A DNA stretch of 64,000 nucleotides from Bacillus sp. Y1. GTDB lineage: Bacteria; Bacillota; Bacilli; Bacillales; Cytobacillaceae. Position numbers and translations under genes: made by a program. Position 1 is the stretch's first letter. Every line of letters starts with the position of its first letter. Under the pieces are notes generated by a model. The model was given only the letters and a program-made list of their open reading frames with translations. It was not told the origin of the DNA and ran no database searches. Positions 54,653 through 62,264 of the stretch are shown piece by piece. The stretch spans positions 3,734,501 through 3,798,500 of the forward strand of contig NZ_CP030028.1 of NCBI RefSeq assembly GCF_003586445.1, read 5' to 3'.

Positions 54653-57028
54653 TTAATTGGCGCCTGATTGTATTTGTTTAATTCTATCTTCAACCCTTCC
54701 AGGTAATTTTGTTATAAAACGCGCATACCCTTCGCGAGATTTGACGTAGTTCATAGAATAATACGGCTTCATATTCGCCAAGTCTTCCTCGGTGAAGGGA
54801 TAAAGCTCCGACCGTAGCTCGGAATAATTATCGCGATCGCATCCGGCAATCAACATATATGACGTATTGGCCGACCGCAATTCCCTCCGCATGTGCTTCA
54901 ACTGATTAATGTAGTGGCACGATATAATAGGTTTACAAATAAACTTCGCGATTTGCGATAGCTTCGTCGTCATAAACTTTTCCGTATTCTCAACCTGGTA
55001 GATTTCGTCGATAACGAGGTTTACTTTGCGCCGTTGCTTTTTATCGCGAATCTTATCCGCACGAATCTGTAGCGCTAACCATATCTTCGTAATCCAATAC
55101 GTCGTACAAATATCGCGCTCGCCTTGCGTTGGAAATTTCGATTCGGGCATCCGTATGCAAATAACTTGGCTCCGTTGCATCTCCTCGACTAAATCGATAT
55201 TGTTGTCGATATCCGTTTTCAGCATCATTTCCATTTGCGTATTGCGTTTGAGCACCGAAAGCCTATCGATAATACCGACGATAAGATTCAGTTTGGTTCC
55301 GATAATTACACCATCCTTCTTCTCGTCAAGTTCGGTCAGTGATGTCATGTATTCCTCCATATACTCGTATTGTGACTTCGGTACTTTTGCGAGGAAATGA
55401 TGGCGCGATTCGTGGTTCTGTAGTACGTGAAATACATCGCGAATGCTACCCGTATTGACGAATACGCAAAGGCTGGCCGCCTCCAAGTAACGCTCCATTT
55501 TCGCAGACAGTCGACTTTCATCGACGTTAATTGCATTTACTAGCGCTAGCAAGTTCGCCGTTTGTCGCTTGGCATTTTCGTAACGCTGGAACGGATCCTC
55601 AGCGATACCTACCTCGTTATAACCGAGGCCCTGTATTTTCGACGGGTCGCTATTGTCAATGTTGAGCACTTGATCAGCCGGAAACAGCGCCGCAATGTCA
55701 TCGCTCAGTTCGCAGTTTTCGATAAAGTCGAAGATAATCACGCACTCGCCCGCCTGTATCGCGTCAATGCTCAGGTTTCCGATAAGGTTCGATTTACCTG
55801 CGCGAGTCGGTCCGATTAGCAGCGTCAGCAAATTCCGGTAATGTTCGTAGTTACTCAAATACGCCTTTTGCTTCGTACCTCTAAACGTACTCTCACCGAT
55901 ACACATCGTTCCCGTCCGTAAATCCTCCGGCACCTGCGCCTCTTGCGTTTCTACCTTTTCGATAAAGTTGTGGCGCTCGAGCAATTCGCGTCCAGCCAAC
56001 GATAGAAAGTTCTGCGCTTCTAAGTCGCCTACCTTGTTCACTTCCGCGCCACTTATCGAATAGTCCGTATACTTAACCGGCTTCTTTAACCTCTTTGCCA
56101 CTAGCCGATTGTCACCCGCCACCGCATCGAAACTCTGCGCCATGCTCCGTGCATTATTCGCCTGCCTCAGCCGGTCATCCGATTCGCTCATGACGACAAT
56201 CTGTGTATTTAGTACGGCAGCGCTCGCCTTTTTGACCGTAGCCTCGTCGATTTTCTTGCCGCCGTTTAAGCGCTCTAACAAGCCCTCTAGGACGTTGTAA
56301 TCGTCCACCTTACCTTTACCCTTGCCGTCATTTAACGCGCCTCCTATGTCGTCTATAAGCGTTGAAATCACGCCAACAGCCGTCTTTAGTGCATAACTCA
56401 ATCCGTACTTATTTCGGTCAACAGGCAGATTGCGCTTGACCTTCCGTATAGTCGCTTCGTACTTGCTCCGCCAGGTAAATTGCGTCGTCGGCATGAAGTT
56501 GTAAAACACGCCAACCTTATCGCCTTCCTCGAGGACATCAACTACGTTCAGCTTCGAGTTGAGCAAGTCATTATCGCGCCGATCAATCGCAAGGCTGAGC
56601 GCATCTTCCTTCGTATAAGATAGCTGATACTGGACGGCGTTATTGCTGAACTCCGGCAACGCTTCGACTTCCTTGACGGTCACATTCGTCCAGACGTCCG
56701 ACATACGCTCTTTAATAATCGATAGGAAATGTCGCGGAATGATGAAGTAGAACTCGGCGCGCTTCTTTTCGACGTAAATGTAATACGACACTTTTGACGG
56801 CACGGCGATTGAATACTTTGTTCCGAATAAGAATTCGCGCCCGAGCACCTTCAGCAACTTCGCTTCCTCGCGTTTGATGTTTTGCGCTAAGTTTCGATAC
56901 AGCGACGCAATGGTTCGCGCTAGCTTATGCGTATTGTTATTTCGAATGGAATTGTTCGGAGTTAGGCGCAAGTATACGTACTCCGGCTTGATGACGTTAA
57001 TATATTCCGATAACTTTATCGACTTCAT
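54653..57028 (-). CDS. VirB4/HerA-type secretion ATPase
   Basis: 791 residues. The N-terminal half (about 1-380) has no motif I recognise. P-loop ATPase domain: Walker A GPTRAGKS at 406-413, an acidic strand VIIFDFIE, Walker B LVIDEIYQVEN near 672, and a C-terminal sensor/arginine region (SCHYINQLKHMRREL). This is the pattern of VirB4/TraU-HerA ATPases that power type IV secretion, rather than FtsK. The ATG lies 1 nt after the M23 gene stop, with its ribosome site GGGGTG in that gene, so translation is coupled. Neither a VirD4 coupling protein nor a relaxase is seen in the window. Notably richer in G+C than the host genes. Confidence 0.82.
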   Translation of the reverse strand: MKSIKLSEYINVIKPEYVYLRLTPNNSIRNNNTHKLARTIASLYRNLAQNIKREEAKLLKVLGREFLFGTKYSIAVPSKVSYYIYVEKKRAEFYFIIPRHFLSIIKERMSDVWTNVTVKEVEALPEFSNNAVQYQLSYTKEDALSLAIDRRDNDLLNSKLNVVDVLEEGDKVGVFYNFMPTTQFTWRSKYEATIRKVKRNLPVDRNKYGLSYALKTAVGVISTLIDDIGGALNDGKGKGKVDDYNVLEGLLERLNGGKKIDEATVKKASAAVLNTQIVVMSESDDRLRQANNARSMAQSFDAVAGDNRLVAKRLKKPVKYTDYSISGAEVNKVGDLEAQNFLSLAGRELLERHNFIEKVETQEAQVPEDLRTGTMCIGESTFRGTKQKAYLSNYEHYRNLLTLLIGPTRAGKSNLIGNLSIDAIQAGECVIIFDFIENCELSDDIAALFPADQVLNIDNSDPSKIQGLGYNEVGIAEDPFQRYENAKRQTANLLALVNAINVDESRLSAKMERYLEAASLCVFVNTGSIRDVFHVLQNHESRHHFLAKVPKSQYEYMEEYMTSLTELDEKKDGVIIGTKLNLIVGIIDRLSVLKRNTQMEMMLKTDIDNNIDLVEEMQRSQVICIRMPESKFPTQGERDICTTYWITKIWLALQIRADKIRDKKQRRKVNLVIDEIYQVENTEKFMTTKLSQIAKFICKPIISCHYINQLKHMRRELRSANTSYMLIAGCDRDNYSELRSELYPFTEEDLANMKPYYSMNYVKSREGYARFITKLPGRVEDRIKQIQSGAN

Positions 57029-57029
57029 T

Positions 57030-57659
57030 TCAATACACCCCGAATAAAAATTTAATTAATACGTTCGCAACGAGTAGCATTCCGGCGTACCTTCCGCCGT
57101 CTCGCCAGCCAGCGACTTTCAACACTATCAGCACCGCAGTCCCTACGAGCGTGCCCGCTAGCAAGAAATCCTTCAGCGCATCGAATATGCCGAGAATGAT
57201 TTCGGTGGCTACGTCCGCAGTCTTGTCGCGAACCGTTTCGCCAAAGAGTGTCGGAATCAAGCCCGGCTGTACTTCGCCACTGATTTCCGCTAACTTTTCA
57301 GCGAGTGGAGTCGGATCCATTACGTGACCGCCTGCGTCCCTCATACCGAAATGTAAGTGCGCACCGGTCGAGTGCCCCGTATTTCCGCTGAGCCCAATAA
57401 CCGCGCCCGCATCGATATGTTCGCCGACTTTCGCCTGGACTTCGTTCATATGTCCGTAGATAGCCCGTGTGCCGTCCGGAAACTTTATTGACAAGCCTTT
57501 ACCGATGGCGTCCGTTCCATCAAAGACTCGGTCGACTACGCCTTCACCAATCGCACGGAGCGTCGTGTTTTCGGGAATGGCGAGGTCGATTCCGCTGTGT
57601 GGCTTCCAGTTTCGAACCGGTGACAACTCGCCGTATTCCGCAGATAATCGAAACTTCAT
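57030..57659 (-). CDS. M23 peptidase with C-terminal membrane anchors
   Basis: 209 residues. LytM-type zinc site complete: His21 and Asp25 in PHSGIDLA, His101 and His103 in AHLHFG, and YGHMNEV. Two hydrophobic segments follow (about 158-180 and 190-208). There is no N-terminal signal peptide, unlike usual cell-wall M23 enzymes. It probably cleaves peptidoglycan cross-bridges to let a secretion channel or virion structure through the wall. ATG follows GGAGGTAACGACG. Sits between the VirB2-like and VirB4-like genes. Confidence 0.88.
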   Translation of the reverse strand: MKFRLSAEYGELSPVRNWKPHSGIDLAIPENTTLRAIGEGVVDRVFDGTDAIGKGLSIKFPDGTRAIYGHMNEVQAKVGEHIDAGAVIGLSGNTGHSTGAHLHFGMRDAGGHVMDPTPLAEKLAEISGEVQPGLIPTLFGETVRDKTADVATEIILGIFDALKDFLLAGTLVGTAVLIVLKVAGWRDGGRYAGMLLVANVLIKFLFGVY

Positions 57660-57671
57660 CGTCGTTACCTC

Positions 57672-58079
57672 CTATACGTCCGCCGTTAAATCTTTGAATA
57701 TCGTATCGATTTCATCCATCGCCCAAGGCAATCCGAATAAGAAGATATAGACGAGGATATACGAAATGAATCCTTTCTTCGCCGAATCGAAATCGCCTCC
57801 CGCCATATTCTTAATCGTATCGAATCCGCCCTTGAAGATAATCACCCACTTACCTATCGACAATAGTTTCGCGTATAACTTCTGCGCGCCCACTTCGATA
57901 CTCTCGCCTGCAGCAAACGCATAATCAAATCCGCCACCCGCTACGATAATCACAATCGTCGAGCCAACGATTTTATAAACGATGCCATATTTCCGAAAAT
58001 GCCTTTCGAATTTCGTTTCCGTTGGCTCGGGACGACCGTGTAAAAAGTCCTTGATACTCATGCGCTCATATTTACTCAT
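57672..58079 (-). CDS. VirB2/TrbC-like small membrane protein
   Basis: 135 residues from ATG (58077-58079) after AGGAGGTAATACGAAAA. A charged N-terminus (to about 30) is followed by three hydrophobic segments; the last two flank a NMAGGDFDSAKKGFISYI loop, which resembles the GD..AK.G signature of VirB2/TrbC pilin-like proteins. Ends acidic. It is 12 bp upstream of the M23 gene. The VirB2 likeness is by pattern only; other membrane components of transfer systems are possible. Confidence 0.6.
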   Translation of the reverse strand: MSKYERMSIKDFLHGRPEPTETKFERHFRKYGIVYKIVGSTIVIIVAGGGFDYAFAAGESIEVGAQKLYAKLLSIGKWVIIFKGGFDTIKNMAGGDFDSAKKGFISYILVYIFLFGLPWAMDEIDTIFKDLTADV

Positions 58080-58176
58080 TTTTCGTATTACCTCCTGTTG
58101 TACGTGCATAATTTCGGCATGGCTCGCATAAGCTGACGATAGACCAACGTCAGCGACTTGGGCGACCTCCACGCAT

Positions 58177-58383
58177 CTAGAGAAAGCTATCGACGACCGC
58201 CCGTTTCGCCTGACTTGGCGCCTTTACTACCGCCTGCACGCCGCCTTCCTTGTCTCGCTGTATGAGTCTTTTGATATACTTCGAAAATGCTCCGTTGCTT
58301 ACCGCATAATCGTAGAGCTCCTTCTCGAATCGATCCGTTAGATTGAACGACACCGGCTGTACTTTTCGGCTACTTGCTTCCAT
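58177..58383 (-). CDS. Ribbon-helix-helix DNA-binding protein (ParR candidate)
   Basis: 68 residues. Beta-strand QPVSFNLTDR then helices FEKELYDYAVSN and FSKYIKRLIQRDKEG match a ribbon-helix-helix fold. The start overlaps the actin-like gene by 14 bp, the typical parM-parR arrangement, so it is most likely the centromere-binding adaptor that also represses the operon. ATG follows GCGAGGGGTCATT. Confidence 0.72.
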   Translation of the reverse strand: MEASSRKVQPVSFNLTDRFEKELYDYAVSNGAFSKYIKRLIQRDKEGGVQAVVKAPSQAKRAVVDSFL

Positions 58384-59209
58384 AATGACCCCTCGCTATC
58401 TCGTAAAATCCCGCTGCATTGGCGTAGGTTGGACCAACGAACGTCATTGCGCTATGTCCTTTCGGCACCATCGGCTTCATGACCGCTACGTTCCCGAAGT
58501 ATTTCCGCAGTAACGGCGCCATCACTTCCGCCATGCCTCCGCACACCCTTACACAATCTCCTTTCGCCCATCGCTTGCTTGCATTTGCGATAATCGCGTC
58601 GACTAATCGTTCCACGTCGTAACTTTCCGCCGAGTTAGCGCCGAATGCCAACGTCCATGAATCGCGATCATTGAAGCGACCATCGACCACTGTTGCGCAA
58701 TTGACTGTCGCACTCCCTACGTCAACTATCCGCACTTTCGATTCACCGCCCCGATACGCCACATATGCGCCAGCTCCTTCGGGCGCGACCGCTACATTTC
58801 GAATCGTAAACGTCTTCGTTACGCCGTTCACCGTAATCGTGTGCTTGCCACGCAACATTTCGACGATGCGCGATTTATCCGCCTTGTGTCGACGGATAGG
58901 CTGACCGACGATAATGTCGTGCTCGAGGTCGGATGCGTAACGGTGGATGCCGATTAATATTCGTAGCACCGCGTCCTCATGCGCTTTGGTATCGCCAGCC
59001 ATTTCGCGAATGAACAGCGACTCCTTTTCGGCGAGCGTGCCCGCAAACCCCTTCGTTCCTTTATATTCGTAAATGATGTCATCGTCTGTTAGTGCGCCCG
59101 TGTCGAGGTTGAATTCGCGCCACTCGCCGAGGCAAGAGCGAAATTTGAATGCGCCGTGAGCTGTGACGAGCTTTGATTCGTAGTTGCCCGCGTCAATTCC
59201 GATAATCAT
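58370..59209 (-). CDS. ParM/Alp-type actin-like ATPase
   Basis: 279 residues with the actin-fold nucleotide motifs: phosphate 1 IGIDAGNYESKL (3-14), phosphate 2 IVDVGSATVNCATV (161-174), and adenosine motif VRVCGGMAEVMAPLL (221-235). Shorter than R1 ParM (320), within range of Gram-positive plasmid actins. Such filaments push plasmid copies apart. ATG follows AAGGAGGCGGTCAT. First gene of a minus-strand run: actin, RHH, VirB2-like, M23, VirB4-like. Repeats upstream resemble parC. Confidence 0.85.
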   Translation of the reverse strand: MIIGIDAGNYESKLVTAHGAFKFRSCLGEWREFNLDTGALTDDDIIYEYKGTKGFAGTLAEKESLFIREMAGDTKAHEDAVLRILIGIHRYASDLEHDIIVGQPIRRHKADKSRIVEMLRGKHTITVNGVTKTFTIRNVAVAPEGAGAYVAYRGGESKVRIVDVGSATVNCATVVDGRFNDRDSWTLAFGANSAESYDVERLVDAIIANASKRWAKGDCVRVCGGMAEVMAPLLRKYFGNVAVMKPMVPKGHSAMTFVGPTYANAAGFYEIARGHYGSK

Positions 59210-59227
59210 ATGACCGCCTCCTTATTC

Positions 59228-59277
59228 GTATTACATCGGTAATACCGACTTGCTTGCCGGTGTTACGTTTGTAATAC
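59228..59277. repeat. Paired 7-4-7 inverted repeats (parC-like / operator)
   Basis: Site 1 GTATTACatcgGTAATAC (59228-59245) is a perfect inverted repeat; site 2 GTGTTACgtttGTAATAC (59260-59277) differs at one arm base. Their starts are 32 bp apart, three helical turns. They lie just upstream of the ribosome site of the actin-like gene, where parC sites of plasmid parMRC loci sit, and in the divergent gap with an HTH regulator gene. Confidence 0.65.
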
Positions 59278-59372
59278 ATCTATATGGGCGTCTGATTGTC
59301 CGTGATACCGATTTTTTGCAAAAGTTTAAAAAATTGATAACGTGGACATACTGATTGCCGAGGTGATGCGGA

Positions 59373-59603
59373 GTGGACTGGTTTAATCTCGGTAAAAAAC
59401 GTAGCAAATTCGGGAAGTTTATAGATAAGGAAGGAATTTCGCAGACGGAATTACGAAAGAAGACGAAGTTAGGGCACGGAACGGTTACGTCCTTGTGCAA
59501 CGATAAGGATTACGTGCCGAAGATTTCGACGTGGGTAAAGGTACAGCGCGCGCTGAAGTCGATGGGCTACGACGTGGATCGCAAAGATTACTTCGATATG
59601 TAG
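59373..59603 (+). CDS. XRE-like helix-turn-helix protein
   Basis: 76 residues. HTH at about 20-50: ISQTELRKKTKLGHGTVTSL. C-terminal half has VKVQRALKSMGYDVDRKDYF. GTG start behind GAGGTGATGCGGA. Small phage-repressor size; it is divergent from the actin-like operon and may bind the repeats in the shared 163-bp gap, either in place of or alongside the RHH protein. Confidence 0.75.
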   Translation: MDWFNLGKKRSKFGKFIDKEGISQTELRKKTKLGHGTVTSLCNDKDYVPKISTWVKVQRALKSMGYDVDRKDYFDM

Positions 59604-59613
59604 AAACACAAAA

Positions 59614-59655
59614 AGCGCCCCAACCGCGCGTGTCGCTTGCGAGGTCAGGGCGTTT
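59614..59655. terminator. Hairpin between convergent genes
   Basis: AAAGCGCCC (59612-59620) pairs with GGGCGTTT (59648-59655) with one bulge, with further internal pairing. It lies between the HTH gene and the 93-aa membrane protein gene. Confidence 0.45.
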
Positions 59656-59657
59656 AA

Positions 59658-59939
59658 TTATGCGCGTTTACTAATTTCCGATAAGCTCTTGCGCTGGTCG
59701 TTTGATAACTCTTCGATTAATTCGATTATTTTGCCGAGGCCAACAAGCACAAGTCCGAAGAATGCCGAAGATAGAATCGTGCCGAAACCGTAAGCCCAGC
59801 GCAATGGATGAGGATCGTCGTAAAGAAACCCTTCCGTTAAGCCTGGCGTATAAATTTTCATGGTGCCTCCGAGATAAAGACCGACAATCGCTCCGACTAT
59901 TAAAATCGTATACCCTACATACTTGATAATTAACGTCAT
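59658..59939 (-). CDS. Small membrane protein (93 aa)
   Basis: Two membrane spans (about 6-26 and 48-70) and a charged C-terminal tail (LIEELSNDQRKSLSEISKR). ATG follows GGAGGCGGTTGGC. No family recognised. It sits among phage-like regulators; holin-like topology is possible but unsupported. Confidence 0.6.
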   Translation of the reverse strand: MTLIIKYVGYTILIVGAIVGLYLGGTMKIYTPGLTEGFLYDDPHPLRWAYGFGTILSSAFFGLVLVGLGKIIELIEELSNDQRKSLSEISKRA

Positions 59940-60098
59940 GCCAACCGCCTCCGTTTTCCGATTATTTTAAATTTTACCGTATATTACCTATGTATGCAAG
60001 GACGGGCATAAGTATGCGTAATTATTTCGTTTATATTTTCGGTAACTTTTCGTCGGTAAGCGCATATACTTTCGTATAAACAACAAGGAGGCAACACG

Positions 60099-60311
60099 AT
60101 GGAAAAATTAGCGCAATATTTATTAACGACATGCTCCGAAACTGAGGCGCGTTTCATGCTTGACGGAATGACGGCGAAAGAATTGAAGGAGTTGGCGAAG
60201 GAGATGGCGGTGATAACGCGAGGCAAGAATAAGAAGGAAATCGTTGATAAGATCGTGCAGGTTGCGATTACGAATCGGATTGCGATGAAGCAATTGCGCG
60301 AAAGAGCGTAA
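60099..60311 (+). CDS. Small helical protein with SAP/Rho-N-like fold (70 aa)
   Basis: 70 residues, basic. The segment MTAKELKELAKEMAVITRG then KNKKEIVDKIVQ has the helix-loop-helix pattern of SAP or Rho N-terminal DNA/RNA-binding domains. ATG follows AAGGAGGCAACACG. A palindrome TATAC-TTTC-GTATA (60065-60078) lies just upstream in the promoter region. Terminator at 60345. Possibly a nucleic-acid-binding regulator of the element. Confidence 0.65.
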   Translation: MEKLAQYLLTTCSETEARFMLDGMTAKELKELAKEMAVITRGKNKKEIVDKIVQVAITNRIAMKQLRERA

Positions 60312-60344
60312 TGTCACTATCTTTTACAAGAGCGTAATAAGATT

Positions 60345-60375
60345 GCCCTCCTTCGTGATGAAAGAGGGCTGTTTT
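60345..60375 (+). terminator. Rho-independent terminator of the SAP-like gene
   Basis: GCCCTC/GAGGGC stem (60345-60350 with 60364-60369) with inner TTC/GAA pairing, then TGTTTTT. Confidence 0.7.
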
Positions 60376-60908
60376 TATGCGTATAAATGTACCGATTCTT
60401 TTTCAAGCGACCTGATTTCTCTAGCCGGAACACCAGCGTATAATGTGTTCGGTTTACATTCATTGGTTACGACTGATCCCGCAGCAATAACACATCCATC
60501 CCCGATTGTCACGCCAGGAAGAATTGTAGCCCTCGCCCCGATCCAACAACCTCTCCCGATTGTGACTGGTTTTCTATCAGATTCCCCAGCTCGCTTAAAT
60601 GAATCACCAATTTTATGACTAGATGTACAAATCAAAACATCAAAGGCAACTGCTGTGTTTTCTTTAATAATAACCTTTTCCCAGCCATCGATAAAAACAT
60701 TGTGGTTAAGGAATACCCCTTTCTCAAGAAAGATACTCTTTCCTCTGAAGGTGCAACCTGAGCGAATATTAGTGGTAGCTGTATTCATTCCAGCAAATCT
60801 ATATAGTGTGTATCTTATCTTCTTAGGTACAAGTATTGATTTACCGATAACGTTGACCATTAAATTCCAAACTAATTCGGATAACTTAATCTTTATCTTT
60901 AGTAACAT
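60375..60908 (-). CDS. Hexapeptide-repeat acyltransferase
   Basis: 177 residues of left-handed beta-helix type: isoleucine/valine-spaced hexapeptides (GKSIFLEKGVFLNHNVFI, TIGRGCWIGARATILPGVTI) and the conserved end GDGCVIAAGSVVTNECKPNT then YAGVPAREI, as in WcaF/NodL/CatB O-acetyltransferases. The catalytic His is probably in TSSHKIGD. Likely acetylates a sugar. In a phage-like element this suggests modification of cell-wall or surface polymers of the host. ATG follows GGGAGGGGTTTT. AT-rich, like the downstream chromosome. Confidence 0.85.
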   Translation of the reverse strand: MLLKIKIKLSELVWNLMVNVIGKSILVPKKIRYTLYRFAGMNTATTNIRSGCTFRGKSIFLEKGVFLNHNVFIDGWEKVIIKENTAVAFDVLICTSSHKIGDSFKRAGESDRKPVTIGRGCWIGARATILPGVTIGDGCVIAAGSVVTNECKPNTLYAGVPAREIRSLEKESVHLYA

Positions 60909-60959
60909 AAAACCCCTCCCGTTTAATGAATATTCTACAAGAGGGGAATAATGTCCTTT

Positions 60960-62249
60960 TTATAATTCTGATACATTAAACTTATACCCTTTGTAATCCG
61001 TATAAGCATATACTTCATTGTTATAAACCGCGATTCCCTGTATATCTCCAGTAGCGCCAACTAAAGGGATATATTCGCTGTCAAAATAGCCGTTATTTAA
61101 AAGAATACATTTCCGAATATTATTAGAACCTTTTACCCCAGTGTAAATAAATCCTTTGTAAAAAAACATTCCACCTAAGATATCATCCGTTCTCGACACC
61201 CAAGTGTTGAGAATTGAATAACTTCCGTTATATCGATCACTTGCTGTCCCGGTTATGAATGTGCCTAAACCTTTGTTATCTGTACCCTTTCCTAATAAAA
61301 CCTTTCTAATAATGCGATTATCATTGGTAAATAGATAAACGATATCAGAAGATTCATAGCCCCAGCATAATTGCCCCTTATACTCACCTGTTAACTGAGT
61401 AAAGTCTAATTCAATTTTATCGACTGTATTAAACTCTAAGACACTACCGTTTACTAATTTGGACTTAAAGTTAGGAATAATCCATCCTTTAGGTAGTAAA
61501 GCGTAGTCCTTTGATCCATTTCCAACTATAAAACTGTCTTTTACATGAGAGTAATTTGGTGCGTTTAAGTGACCAAAGTTATGTGTCATACTAAAGCCTG
61601 TGCTACTTATCGTTGCGTAATCAGTGTGAAGGTCATTTGAATGAATACACTTATATACGGTCCCGTCCACAATGAATATACCTTGAGTAGATCCAGTTGA
61701 AGAAATTTCAGCACCTTCTATTTCCCTAACAGGTATTGACAAAGAATCCTCGCCCATTACACAATACTTGCTAAGGATTCCTCCGATATTACCTAAGTTG
61801 TTATATAGCAATAAATATTCATTGGCTGTTAGTGAAACGTTCCCCCAAGTTCCATTCTTTGTAGATAGGGTATTAGTAGATACATTGTAGATTAAAGCAT
61901 CATTATCCAACAAAGTCCCATCAGGGATGTCTACCCATTTAAGGGAAGCTCCAGATGTCCAAACAAACAATCTTCTATATCTATTAGTGTCGAGTGTTGG
62001 AAATGTGTAATTTACTGTACTGTCATCTGTGTTTTTTCGAGCGTTTATCATTGCGCCCCTTAGAGAAAACATAGTGTACCCTCTACCACTTACTGATACT
62101 TCAGTTGTTCCACCACTTCCACCTAAGCTTCCGTCTTCAATTGCCTGTTTTAATGTTTTGTTGGACTCTACAAAAACACCCTCCGCAACCGTTACCGGAA
62201 AAGCATATTTACCTGTATTATCTTTTAATTTTTTAATTTTACCTTGCAA
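60960..62249 (-). CDS. Phage tail-fibre-like protein
   Basis: 429 residues. The N-terminus GKYAFPVTVAEGVFVESNKT then LKQAIEDG resembles the short trimerising segments that begin many Firmicute phage tail-fibre/baseplate proteins; a glycine linker (SLGGSGGTT) follows. The remaining ~370 residues are beta-rich with repeated aromatic strands (DIVYLFTNDNRI, GFIYTGVKGSNNIR, AVYNNEVYAYTDYKGY), suggesting a beta-propeller-like receptor-binding head. TTG start behind GGAGGTGATTCGAA. It follows the 575-aa protein by 15 bp and is likely co-transcribed. Confidence 0.68.
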   Translation of the reverse strand: MQGKIKKLKDNTGKYAFPVTVAEGVFVESNKTLKQAIEDGSLGGSGGTTEVSVSGRGYTMFSLRGAMINARKNTDDSTVNYTFPTLDTNRYRRLFVWTSGASLKWVDIPDGTLLDNDALIYNVSTNTLSTKNGTWGNVSLTANEYLLLYNNLGNIGGILSKYCVMGEDSLSIPVREIEGAEISSTGSTQGIFIVDGTVYKCIHSNDLHTDYATISSTGFSMTHNFGHLNAPNYSHVKDSFIVGNGSKDYALLPKGWIIPNFKSKLVNGSVLEFNTVDKIELDFTQLTGEYKGQLCWGYESSDIVYLFTNDNRIIRKVLLGKGTDNKGLGTFITGTASDRYNGSYSILNTWVSRTDDILGGMFFYKGFIYTGVKGSNNIRKCILLNNGYFDSEYIPLVGATGDIQGIAVYNNEVYAYTDYKGYKFNVSEL

Positions 62250-62264
62250 TTCGAATCACCTCCG

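Noticed and set aside
57467..57750. Plus-strand frames over the M23 peptidase and its upstream gap
   Set aside because: They mirror a gene with a complete zinc site; long opposite frames are expected in this GC-richer DNA.
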